Positions 16,128 to 21,968 of a stretch of 22,461 bases of DNA are shown here, one piece after another; positions within the stretch are counted from its first letter, which is position 1; each line of letters begins with the position of its first letter. The translations under genes and the position numbers were made by a program. The notes beneath the pieces are model-generated. The model was given only the letters and a program-made list of their open reading frames with translations, did no database searches and was not told the DNA's origin. The DNA is from a virus. The stretch lies in IMG/VR virus record IMGVR_UViG_3300043466_000709, positions 1 through 22,461 of that record; one strand, written 5' to 3'.

Positions 16128-17519
16128 GCCTTCGCTCATTTCTTGTTTGTACAGCTCAACTATCTTCGCGTGGTTGGAGATGTTGTCGCGCAGCAGGGCG
16201 TACAGACGCGCCTCGATAGGGCTCCCCTTGATGTGCACCACTGTCATGGCGTTCTTCTGGCCGGGGCGGTCGATGCGTGCGTTGGCTTGCAGGTACGTCT
16301 CCACACTGGTCACGGGAGCGTACCAAACGACGGTGTCGGCTGCGGTCAGGGTAAGTCCGTGGGATGCCGCTTGCGGCTGAATGATCAGCACCTTGGGGTC
16401 GGCTTGCTCCTGGAAACGCTTGACGATCTCGGTACGCTTGTGCACGGGCACCTCACCGTTAATCACGTCGGACGTGATGCTTTGCTTGCCGAGGTAGTCG
16501 TGGATCTGCTTGATCGTGTGCGTGAACGGGACGAACACCAGCACCTTGTTGGACGACTCGTCGATCACCTCGGTCACTGCACGTAAGCGATTACTTGCAT
16601 CGAAGTCCACGACCTCGCCTGTGTCGGTGTAGACCGAGCCGCACGCAATCTGAAGCAGCTTGTTGAGCTTGACCGCTGCGTTGACCGCGCTGATCTCCTC
16701 ACCTGCCGCCTCCATGAGCATGTCGGTCTTGAGCTTCTTGTAGTACTTGATCTGCTGCGGCGTCATCGGTGCGTCCCGGTCGGCGAACGTGACCTCCGGG
16801 AGATCAAGGCACTGACGCTTCTCGAATCTGATGGCCGGTTGTAGTACGCGATGCACGATGGATTGGGCCGCAGGCTTGGGCACCCACCGATACTGCGTTA
16901 CGGGATACATCACCTGATCACGGAACTGCCCGTAGAAGGGAGGCACACCGTCTGGGTTAACCAGCTTGGCCAGACCGTAGGCATCCACAGGCGACTGCGC
17001 GGCAGGCGTACCTGTGAGCATCCACAGACCCTTGACGTGCTTCATCACGTCGCGCAATGTCTTCCATCTATCGGTCTGCGCGTTCTTATAGGCAGAGGCT
17101 TCATCGACCACGATCAGGTCGAACCCGCCCGCGATGATCTCGGCCTTGCAGATGGACACGCCGTCGAAGTTGATGATGACGTACTCGGCACCAGCTCTGA
17201 TGATCTCCTTGCGCTTAGTCGCGCTGCCGTAAGCCACATCGACACGGCGGTGCACCGCAAACTTAAACAGGTCTTGCTGCCAAGCGGAGTGCATGATGGA
17301 CAGAGGGCAGACGATCAGCACGCGGCGGATCAGCCCCATCTTCATGAGGTAGTCGGTTGCCCAGATCACCGAGGCCGTCTTACCCGTACCCTGCTCGTTG
17401 AAGCAGAAGGCTTTGCGTTGGCCAGACAGGAACGCAGCGGTTTCTTTCTGATGCAGGAAGGGAGACAGCCCCGGAGGGCATGGCCAGTTGTAGCCAGAGA
17501 GGAAGTCCTGTTGCTCCAT
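16122..17519 (-). CDS. SNF2/DEAD-like superfamily 2 helicase
   Basis: This 465-residue protein has a complete set of SF2 motifs: Walker A NEQGTGKTAS (K47), motif Ia LIVCPLS (68-74), Walker B VVDEAS (D139, E140), motif III LTGTPAAQSP (168-177), motif V ASHGLTLTAADTVVW (385-399) and motif VI QANARIDRPGQ (411-421, arginine finger R415/R418 region). The motif V and VI wording is that of the SNF2 family, although motif II is DEAS rather than DEAH. There are no extra DNA-binding domains, so it is a minimal ATP-dependent translocase. Phages often encode such helicases for replication or recombination, frequently with VRR-NUC or PD-(D/E)XK nucleases, and both are in this operon. The start overlaps the previous stop as TGATG. 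It is the last gene of the PB series, and promoter PA begins inside its 3' end. Confidence 0.9.
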   Translation of the reverse strand: MEQQDFLSGYNWPCPPGLSPFLHQKETAAFLSGQRKAFCFNEQGTGKTASVIWATDYLMKMGLIRRVLIVCPLSIMHSAWQQDLFKFAVHRRVDVAYGSATKRKEIIRAGAEYVIINFDGVSICKAEIIAGGFDLIVVDEASAYKNAQTDRWKTLRDVMKHVKGLWMLTGTPAAQSPVDAYGLAKLVNPDGVPPFYGQFRDQVMYPVTQYRWVPKPAAQSIVHRVLQPAIRFEKRQCLDLPEVTFADRDAPMTPQQIKYYKKLKTDMLMEAAGEEISAVNAAVKLNKLLQIACGSVYTDTGEVVDFDASNRLRAVTEVIDESSNKVLVFVPFTHTIKQIHDYLGKQSITSDVINGEVPVHKRTEIVKRFQEQADPKVLIIQPQAASHGLTLTAADTVVWYAPVTSVETYLQANARIDRPGQKNAMTVVHIKGSPIEARLYALLRDNISNHAKIVELYKQEMSEGT

Positions 17520-17776
17520 CAGTTGCTCTTGGGTCTAGTCGCCAGCTTCTCCCAGATGGCTTCGGCTTCTTCCTCAGGCACTGGGGTTGAGTTATCGAAC
17601 AGTGTGCCGTCCGCCAGCATTCCTTGGAGCATGGCAAGCATCTCGTCAAGCTCTTCCTGCGTGCCATCGAAGCCGTCGAAAGCACCGGGTGCGATTTCCA
17701 GTTTGGTTGATTTGTCAGTCATGTTTTCATCCAAGAAAGATTTGGGTTTCTGGTTTGCGTTGTGGTCGCCGCTCAC
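17519..17776 (-). CDS. Small acidic phage protein of unknown function (85 aa)
   Basis: The frame starts with GTG at 17776, overlapping the upstream stop as GTGA and preceded by GGGAGAAGAAGT. An internal ATG at 17722 (67 aa) is an alternative. The protein is strongly acidic in its core: a helix near 38-57 (GTQEELDEMLAMLQGMLADG) and a second near 66-79 (PVPEEEAEAIWEKLA), with a basic C-terminus. No known domain is recognised. It is coupled to the SNF2 helicase gene by TGATG, so the two are made together. It could be a helicase cofactor or inhibitor, or a small DNA-mimic type protein. None of these is demonstrated. Confidence 0.65.
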   Translation of the reverse strand: MSGDHNANQKPKSFLDENMTDKSTKLEIAPGAFDGFDGTQEELDEMLAMLQGMLADGTLFDNSTPVPEEEAEAIWEKLATRPKSN

Positions 17777-18081
17777 TTCTTCTCCCGCTTGCTCGTCTCG
17801 GACACGACCTTGTGGTTGGAGTTGCGCTTGAACGAACGGTTGGCGCTCGGCGATTGCAGCTTGACGCCATGCTTGTTTGTGCCGCCTTTGCTCAGGGCAA
17901 CACGGTGGGCTAGGTCTTTGCCCTGGCGTGCATCTGCCGCTCCGTTTCCGTCGCGGTCGGCTTTGCCTTTGTCGAAGGCTTCCCGTGCGCGCTGACGCTC
18001 CAGGCGCTCATCGGCTTCGCCACGAGCAAGCTGCTGTTGGTATTCCTTCTTGTAAGGACGGGGTTTATTCACGTAGGGCAT
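17773..18081 (-). CDS. Small basic protein with a degenerate HNH-like pattern (102 aa)
   Basis: The ATG at 18081 is preceded by AGGAGCTAAAG. The N-terminus reads MPYVNKPRPYKKEY, followed by a highly charged Arg/Glu/Asp helix (20-50). The C-terminal half (GKDLAHRVALSKGG, 54-67, then SPSANRSFKR, 77-86) follows the outline of an HNH nuclease finger: a first His (H59), a GGTN turn and an N-R at the last position (N81). The usual middle Asn is not obvious, and no zinc-binding CxxC pairs are present. It could be an HNH relative, an inactive derivative or a DNA-binding protein. It sits between the PD-(D/E)XK nuclease and the acidic 85-aa protein, with a GTGA overlap to the latter. Confidence 0.7.
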   Translation of the reverse strand: MPYVNKPRPYKKEYQQQLARGEADERLERQRAREAFDKGKADRDGNGAADARQGKDLAHRVALSKGGTNKHGVKLQSPSANRSFKRNSNHKVVSETSKREKK

Positions 18082-18083
18082 CT

Positions 18084-18746
18084 TTAGCTCCTATTGTGTT
18101 CACATGACTTCACCGGACAGAATCGGCACAGGGGTCCGGTGATGGGGTTCCAAACGCCATGCTCAAGCGACCGTTCCAGCTGCTTGATTGTGGGCATGAC
18201 GCCGCCGATGTATTCCTTGCGGTTACCGATGTGGTGCTCCTTGCGGACGAACTCGTTGCTCACCACGAACAGCAGAGCCGACTTGATCTTAGTCACCTCG
18301 GGGAAGTGGGCGAACACGGCTGTGGCCATCAGGTCGAGCTGCTTCACATCTGCGTAGCGTGCGCTCTTGCTCGTTTTGTAATCGACCATGTGGGCCAAGC
18401 CCTTGGTCGGGTCAACGATCAGCAGGTCCACGATACCGTGCCACCACACATCAGGCGCCTTGAACGCGCACGGTGCTAGGTCTTTGGTAAGGCCAAGCTC
18501 AAGCTCGCAGTACTTGTCGCCGGGAATCTTCTTCAGCGACTCAAGGATCGGCTCCATGTACGAGTATTTTTTCGGCATGGGCTTGCCGTCACGCACGTGT
18601 TCCTCTGCGGCTTTGTGCACGTCGCTGCCGTACAGCGCCGCCTCATGCGGCGTGTCCTTAACGTCCTTGGCTACCTTGAGGTGGTAGTACTTCTTCGGGC
18701 ACTGCTCAAAGGTCTTGAGGCTGCTGTACGACCAGACGATGTTCAT
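18084..18746 (-). CDS. PD-(D/E)XK nuclease of RecB/Cas4-like type
   Basis: This is a 220-residue protein. The ATG at 18746 overlaps the previous stop as TAATG, with GAAGGATAGGT upstream. The fold signature is complete: YSSLKTFEQCPKKYY at the N-terminus, GSDVHKA (H44), GIVDLLIVD (D107), VDYKTSK (D122, K124) and QLDLMA (Q136). There are four cysteines, one in the N-terminal motif (C16) and three at the C-terminus (C207, C210, C215). That is the arrangement of the iron-sulfur cluster in Cas4 and AddB nucleases, so a [4Fe-4S] cluster is plausible. In phages such proteins act as exonucleases in recombination or end processing. No cas genes or CRISPR repeats are in the window, so CRISPR adaptation is not indicated. 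It sits between the 62-aa and the 102-aa genes. Confidence 0.88.
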   Translation of the reverse strand: MNIVWSYSSLKTFEQCPKKYYHLKVAKDVKDTPHEAALYGSDVHKAAEEHVRDGKPMPKKYSYMEPILESLKKIPGDKYCELELGLTKDLAPCAFKAPDVWWHGIVDLLIVDPTKGLAHMVDYKTSKSARYADVKQLDLMATAVFAHFPEVTKIKSALLFVVSNEFVRKEHHIGNRKEYIGGVMPTIKQLERSLEHGVWNPITGPLCRFCPVKSCEHNRS

Positions 18747-18934
18747 TACCTATCCTTCTGCTGCATTACCTTCAAGGCGGCGTGCGTCTCCGCTGCCCAC
18801 CGAATAGTCTGTAGTGCTTGCTCTAGTGCTTCGTACCATCTCTTTTCAAGCGCCGCTTCGTGCAGTGCCCTCAGCGCGGCCTCCGCCCTCATAGCGGGGT
18901 AAGCGTAATCAACAATCTCCGTAGGTTTGTCCAT
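18746..18934 (-). CDS. Small helical phage protein (62 aa)
   Basis: The ATG at 18934 has GAGG 8-9 nt upstream. A GTG at 18946 would add four residues. The gene overlaps the 3' end of the polymerase gene by 26 nt and its TAA overlaps the next ATG (TAATG), so it is embedded in a coupled series. The product is almost entirely helical, with Ala-rich amphipathic helices (about 13-58) and conserved-looking aromatic positions (Y10, Y12, W34, Y35, W46). No catalytic or metal-binding motif is present. Small Ala-rich helical proteins of this size are common next to phage replication genes, but the function is unknown. The in-frame fit and overlaps are the main support for it being real. Confidence 0.62.
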   Translation of the reverse strand: MDKPTEIVDYAYPAMRAEAALRALHEAALEKRWYEALEQALQTIRWAAETHAALKVMQQKDR

Positions 18935-20744
18935 GTCCAGCCTCACAGTTCAAAGGTAAATCGGGAGCCCACGAAGGACGCAGGCGCATACACAGTTCGA
19001 CGAACTCCTGACCAGTCTCGGCTTCGTCTTCAGGAATCAGGCACGCGATGGCGTCATGCACCGTCATCACTACCCGATACTTCTTGGCGATCATCAGCAT
19101 CTGCTCACCGATGACGATACGCGCTAACGCTTGACAGATGTTCTCCACCACTTTACCGCCATAGATGCGGTTAGGGAGCACGGTCTTACCCTTCTTAGTG
19201 TCATACACATACTCGTATTTGCCGCTCTCGGGGTCTTGGCGCTTGCGCAGGTTGGGGTACTTCAAATACATCCCGTTAGGCAGACGGATGCCCCGCTTGC
19301 CCTCCACCTTCAGCAGACCGCCCCGGCCTATCTCGCCTGTCTGGTTGTTGGCGATCCAGTCCAGAGCCTCGTGGGCCTTGCGCCAGAACTCCGTGATCTT
19401 GTGGTTAGCTGCGCGGTAGGTGTTGATGATGTGCTGAGCTTCTTCCAACTCCACAACCACAGGCTTCTGACCGCTCTTCAACGCCCCCTGGAACTTCTTG
19501 GCCCCCATGCCGTAGCCGCACCCGAGGATCGTGGTCTTGCCCACGAACCGTTCCATCTCGTCCTTCTTGGTGATCGTCCTGCCGTAGATGGCCGAGGCCA
19601 TGATGCAGTACACATCTTGCCCCTTCTCGAAGGCTTCGACCAGATCATCCTGCTCGGCTATCCATGCGAGCGTACGTGCTTCGATCTGCGACGAGTCTGA
19701 GTCACAGATGACATAGCCCACCGGGGCGACGATGGCTTGCTTCAGCGGCGACGAGCGCGGCAGGTTCTGGAGATTGAGCTTGTCGTCCCCGCCCCACCGC
19801 CCGGTGTGGGCTGCGTAGTAGCGCAGGGGCACGGGCATCGTCCCACGCCCCGAGATCTCAATGAACCTCTGCGTGCGGGTCTCCTCGATGGTGGACTTCA
19901 CCCCGAGCCGAGCAGAGACGATGGCCTGTATCTTCGGATCTGGATGCTCAAGCAACGCCTTGAACGCCTCATCGGACTTGGAGAAAGCGTACGTCTCCTT
20001 ACCCGTGGTCGGGCTGATCTTCATCGGTGGCTCGACGTTGAGTATCTTGAGCGTTGCAGCGAGCTTGTGGTTGGACATGAGCTGATCTTTGTCCACCATC
20101 GTCACGGCGTCGAGTAGCTCTTTCTTCGCTACCTGCACGTCATGGATGTGGTCGAGCAGCAGGTTTGAGTCCAAGTACAGCGTCGGCTCCGAGAACATCT
20201 TGATCGTCAGGTCGATCAGGCGCAACTCGGTCTTTGGGAAACCATCGGACAGGTGGTTGAACAGGTCGTAGGTCAGGACCACATCGTTGCAGCAGTACTC
20301 ACCGTACCTCGCTAGGTCGAGCGGATTGAAGTCCTGTCGGCGTTTGCCCTTGGCGTTGAGCACCTCCTCGCCCTTGACGCCGATCTCGTAGTACTGGGCT
20401 AGGGTAGCAAGGCTTCCGCCAACTTCCGTACCATGAACAGCACGAGCCATGCTGAGAGTATCAAGCCAGCCCCGAGGGCAAATGCCAAAATGCCAATGAA
20501 GGATAGCGGCATCAAACATAGCGTTATGAGCCAACGCCAGATTAGAAGGAAAGTCATATTTTTCGAGGAACTGTTTGATTTCCTTGCGGGTTCCTGAGAA
20601 CCACTCTGGGTCGCTATCGCCCGTCTGGACTGCCACGCCGATAACTTCAAAGCGTTCATCGCGTATGTACTCCTCAGTCGTCAGCTTCGTCAGGCTGAAG
20701 TCCTGATCGTAGTAAGTTTCAAAGTCGATGGTTAGGATGTTCAC
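18909..20744 (-). CDS. polA: Family A DNA polymerase with 3'-5' exonuclease
   Basis: This is the replicative DNA polymerase (611 aa). It starts with GTG at 20744, overlapping the upstream stop as GTGA, with AAGG about 10 nt upstream. The 3'-5' exonuclease is intact: DFE (D7, E9), NAMFD (N74, D78), YCCND (Y150, D154). Polymerase motif A is CDSDSSQIEAR (catalytic D350, E355; a Ser replaces the usual Tyr after the Asp). Motif B is RFVGKTTILGCGYG (R399, K403, L407, Y411). Motif C is VHDA (D564; Ala replaces the usual Glu). L407 aligns with F762 of E. coli Pol I. There is no 5'-3' exonuclease domain, as in T7-like phage polymerases, and the length is somewhat below theirs. It should work with the primase-helicase and probable SSB of the PA operon. 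Confidence 0.96.
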   Translation of the reverse strand: MNILTIDFETYYDQDFSLTKLTTEEYIRDERFEVIGVAVQTGDSDPEWFSGTRKEIKQFLEKYDFPSNLALAHNAMFDAAILHWHFGICPRGWLDTLSMARAVHGTEVGGSLATLAQYYEIGVKGEEVLNAKGKRRQDFNPLDLARYGEYCCNDVVLTYDLFNHLSDGFPKTELRLIDLTIKMFSEPTLYLDSNLLLDHIHDVQVAKKELLDAVTMVDKDQLMSNHKLAATLKILNVEPPMKISPTTGKETYAFSKSDEAFKALLEHPDPKIQAIVSARLGVKSTIEETRTQRFIEISGRGTMPVPLRYYAAHTGRWGGDDKLNLQNLPRSSPLKQAIVAPVGYVICDSDSSQIEARTLAWIAEQDDLVEAFEKGQDVYCIMASAIYGRTITKKDEMERFVGKTTILGCGYGMGAKKFQGALKSGQKPVVVELEEAQHIINTYRAANHKITEFWRKAHEALDWIANNQTGEIGRGGLLKVEGKRGIRLPNGMYLKYPNLRKRQDPESGKYEYVYDTKKGKTVLPNRIYGGKVVENICQALARIVIGEQMLMIAKKYRVVMTVHDAIACLIPEDEAETGQEFVELCMRLRPSWAPDLPLNCEAGHGQTYGDC

Positions 20745-21124
20745 TTCGTGACCTTGCTCATGGCTCTCGCGTACTCTTGTGGGGATACGCCCAGCCTCTT
20801 GGCTATCTCTGCCTGACTCCGAGTGAAGACAATCCTTGGGTCGGTGTGCCCCGGTTTGTACTTCAGCGAGCTACCCTGGCGCTCCATCGATGCTCGGTTT
20901 TCGTCCATCAGCATGGAGTTCAGCACCCCCTCGTGAAAATTTTTGTAGCGCATATCGGCGAGCGCCGCATTGAACGCCTTAACTTCGGTTTCGTTGAACC
21001 CTAACAATGTTAGGTCTGCGCCATTGAGCCAACCGAAACGGGAGTTCCTGTCTTCAAACTCTTCGGGGTGCGTGCGCATCTGCTCGATGACGATCTTCAC
21101 GGCGTCTCTGATTTCATCAGCCAT
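20741..21124 (-). CDS. Phage protein with C-terminal HTH-like segment (127 aa)
   Basis: The ATG at 21124 is preceded by TGGAGAAGATGA and lies inside the last codons of the VRR-NUC gene (8-nt overlap). The stop overlaps the polymerase GTG start by 4 nt. The N-terminus is an acidic helix (DEIRDAVKIVIEQMRTHPEEF) and the middle has FGWLNGADLTLLGF (30-43). The C-terminus SQAEIAKRLGVSPQEYARAM (103-122) reads as a helix-turn-helix, which suggests DNA binding. I do not recognise a named family. Tight coupling to the polymerase points to a replication-associated or regulatory role. The coding sequence carries one copy of the near-palindrome CCCTAACAATGTTAGG. Confidence 0.72.
   Translation of the reverse strand: MADEIRDAVKIVIEQMRTHPEEFEDRNSRFGWLNGADLTLLGFNETEVKAFNAALADMRYKNFHEGVLNSMLMDENRASMERQGSSLKYKPGHTDPRIVFTRSQAEIAKRLGVSPQEYARAMSKVTK
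20999..21014. repeat. Near-palindrome CCCTAACAATGTTAGG, internal copy
   Basis: CCTAAC-AAT-GTTAGG (6-nt perfect arms) with a leading C lies inside the 127-aa gene, near codons 37-42. The same 16 nt occurs in inverted orientation at 21881-21896, in the intergenic region upstream of promoter PB. Confidence 0.75.
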
Positions 21125-21413
21125 TCATCTTCTCCAGTAGCTCGTCTAGTTCGTTGATGTTTGTCTCGTTGATCACCAAGGCCGTACCGCCCTGCGCCAC
21201 GATCTGACCCAGGTGCTTGTCCTGCAACGCTGTCGTTGGGTTCTTGCCTGCCTTGGCCTCAACCGCGAGGAAGTGCCCCGCCGCACAGCACAGGAAGTCG
21301 GGCACGCCACTGTTGCCGTAGCCCGAGCCGATAGGCATCGCGTAGTAGACGCCGTGCTTCTTCAGGACGGCCTTGATCTTGTCCTTGACCTTGGACTCGG
21401 GGGTTGCTGCCAT
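21117..21413 (-). CDS. VRR-NUC domain nuclease
   Basis: The open frame extends further upstream, but ATG 21413 (98 aa) is chosen: it overlaps the upstream TAA as TAATG and begins a clean domain, while the upstream residues are antisense filler. The short protein is a complete VRR-NUC (PD-(D/E)XK superfamily) domain: ESKVKDKIKAVLKKHG helix, GSGYGNSGVPDF (D39), FLAVEAKAG (E52, K54) and Q64. The stand-alone size of about 100 residues is typical of phage VRR-NUC proteins, which are known as structure-specific nucleases and are often found near SNF2 helicases. The SNF2 helicase here is in the same operon. It probably processes branched replication or recombination intermediates. The target is inferred. 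Confidence 0.9.
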   Translation of the reverse strand: MAATPESKVKDKIKAVLKKHGVYYAMPIGSGYGNSGVPDFLCCAAGHFLAVEAKAGKNPTTALQDKHLGQIVAQGGTALVINETNINELDELLEKMNG

Positions 21414-21772
21414 TACTCGACCCACTCCATGTAAGTGACGCCCTTGTGTTGGTAGATCGCTAGATGGAAAGGTTCTCGCTTGCTTGGTATGACCTTCTCG
21501 CCGTCCCATTCCCCGCCATGACAGTGCTCGCATGTGAACTCGATGGTCAGCCCGTGCCTGCGGCTGCTCGGGTTGTGCGTCTCCTCGCTAGGGAACTTGA
21601 TCGCCGTTACTTCGTGCCCGTTCTGCGAGATGACCGTGGTGTACGGCGCGTCCTCTTTACGCTCGTAGATGGCTGTGTTGCCTTGGTGCAGGTACACCTC
21701 GTCACACCTGGGGCAGGTCAGCGCGGTGGGGTCGTCCGGTGTGAGGAACACCAACTCTCGTTTCTTCCACAT
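21413..21772 (-). CDS. Zinc-ribbon-like phage protein (119 aa), first gene of the PB operon
   Basis: The ATG at 21772 is preceded by GAAGGAGCTACCC in the 19-nt leader repeat. The protein has two CxxC pairs, CPRC (C20, C23) and CEHCH (C81, C84), about 60 residues apart, the usual arrangement of a split zinc ribbon. Other landmarks are ERKEDAPYT (37-45), SSRRHGLTIEF (69-79) and a C-terminal QHKGVTYMEW. I recall short phage proteins with this CxxC, SSRR and QHKGxT layout, but no function is established. As the first gene after PB it is probably expressed at a high level early. It could be a DNA- or RNA-binding accessory of the replication operon. Confidence 0.75.
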   Translation of the reverse strand: MWKKRELVFLTPDDPTALTCPRCDEVYLHQGNTAIYERKEDAPYTTVISQNGHEVTAIKFPSEETHNPSSRRHGLTIEFTCEHCHGGEWDGEKVIPSKREPFHLAIYQHKGVTYMEWVE

Positions 21773-21775
21773 GGG

Positions 21776-21794
21776 TAGCTCCTTCGTTGTTGTG
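21776..21794 (-). repeat. 19-nt leader repeat, copy B (contains ribosome binding site)
   Basis: TAGCTCCTTCGTTGTTGTG on the + strand is identical to 16070-16088. It forms the untranslated leader of the PB transcript and supplies GAAGGAG for the zinc-ribbon-like gene. Confidence 0.85.
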
Positions 21795-21799
21795 CGCCC

Positions 21800-21827
21800 A
21801 TCCTACCACCCTCCTTGACTTTGTCAA
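21800..21827 (-). promoter_or_regulatory. Sigma-70-like promoter PB
   Basis: On the minus strand there is -35 TTGACA (complement of 21822-21827), a 16-nt spacer and -10 TAGGAT (complement of 21800-21805), preceded by TGG, which would give an extended -10. It has the same -35 and spacing as PA but a weaker -10. It drives the series from the zinc-ribbon-like protein through the SNF2 helicase. Confidence 0.78.
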
Positions 21828-21829
21828 GT
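21812..21829. repeat. Operator-like 18-nt repeat overlapping the -35 of PB, copy B
   Basis: TCCTTGACTTTGTCAAGT is identical to 16110-16127, with the CTTGAC-TTT-GTCAAG palindrome at 21814-21828 covering the -35 box. Outside the two shared blocks the promoter regions differ, so the shared blocks look functional rather than the result of a recent duplication. Confidence 0.75.
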
Positions 21830-21898
21830 ACCCTAGCCCTCTTCGGGAACTGGTGCATACCCGGACATGGCCGGGCGATGCCTAACATTGTTAGGGCA
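21830..21898. promoter_or_regulatory. Upstream region of PB with second near-palindrome
   Basis: The stretch between PB and the upstream terminator contains the second copy of CCCTAACAATGTTAGG (inverted, 21881-21896), with a further partly paired flank (ATGCC left, GGCAT right), and a short inverted repeat CCCGG-N6-CCGGG (21860-21875). No gene is seen. It looks like a regulatory region upstream of PB. Confidence 0.5.
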
Positions 21899-21922
21899 TA
21901 AAAAAGCCCCGCAGCGCGGGGC
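21899..21922 (-). terminator. Rho-independent terminator after the HTH-DUF3310 gene
   Basis: On the minus strand there is a 7-bp perfect stem (GCCCCGC / GCGGGGC, 21906-21922) with a 3-nt loop, followed by six T residues. It ends the transcript of the DUF3310 gene just before promoter PB. A second small hairpin (GGGGT-GTT-ACCCC, 21936-21948) lies between the stop codon and this terminator. Confidence 0.85.
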
Positions 21923-21968
21923 ATGCGGGGCAGTTGGGGTGTTACCCCTCAGGAGAGAACCAATGCAC

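Noticed and set aside
18084-18746. CRISPR-Cas interpretation of the Cas4-like nuclease
   Set aside because: No spacer-repeat array or other cas gene is present, and the gene lies in a phage replication operon.
21414-21533. Longer N-terminus of the VRR-NUC frame
   Set aside because: The extra 40 residues lie antisense-like over the zinc-ribbon gene, lack a domain, and the ATG at 21413 gives a TAATG overlap.
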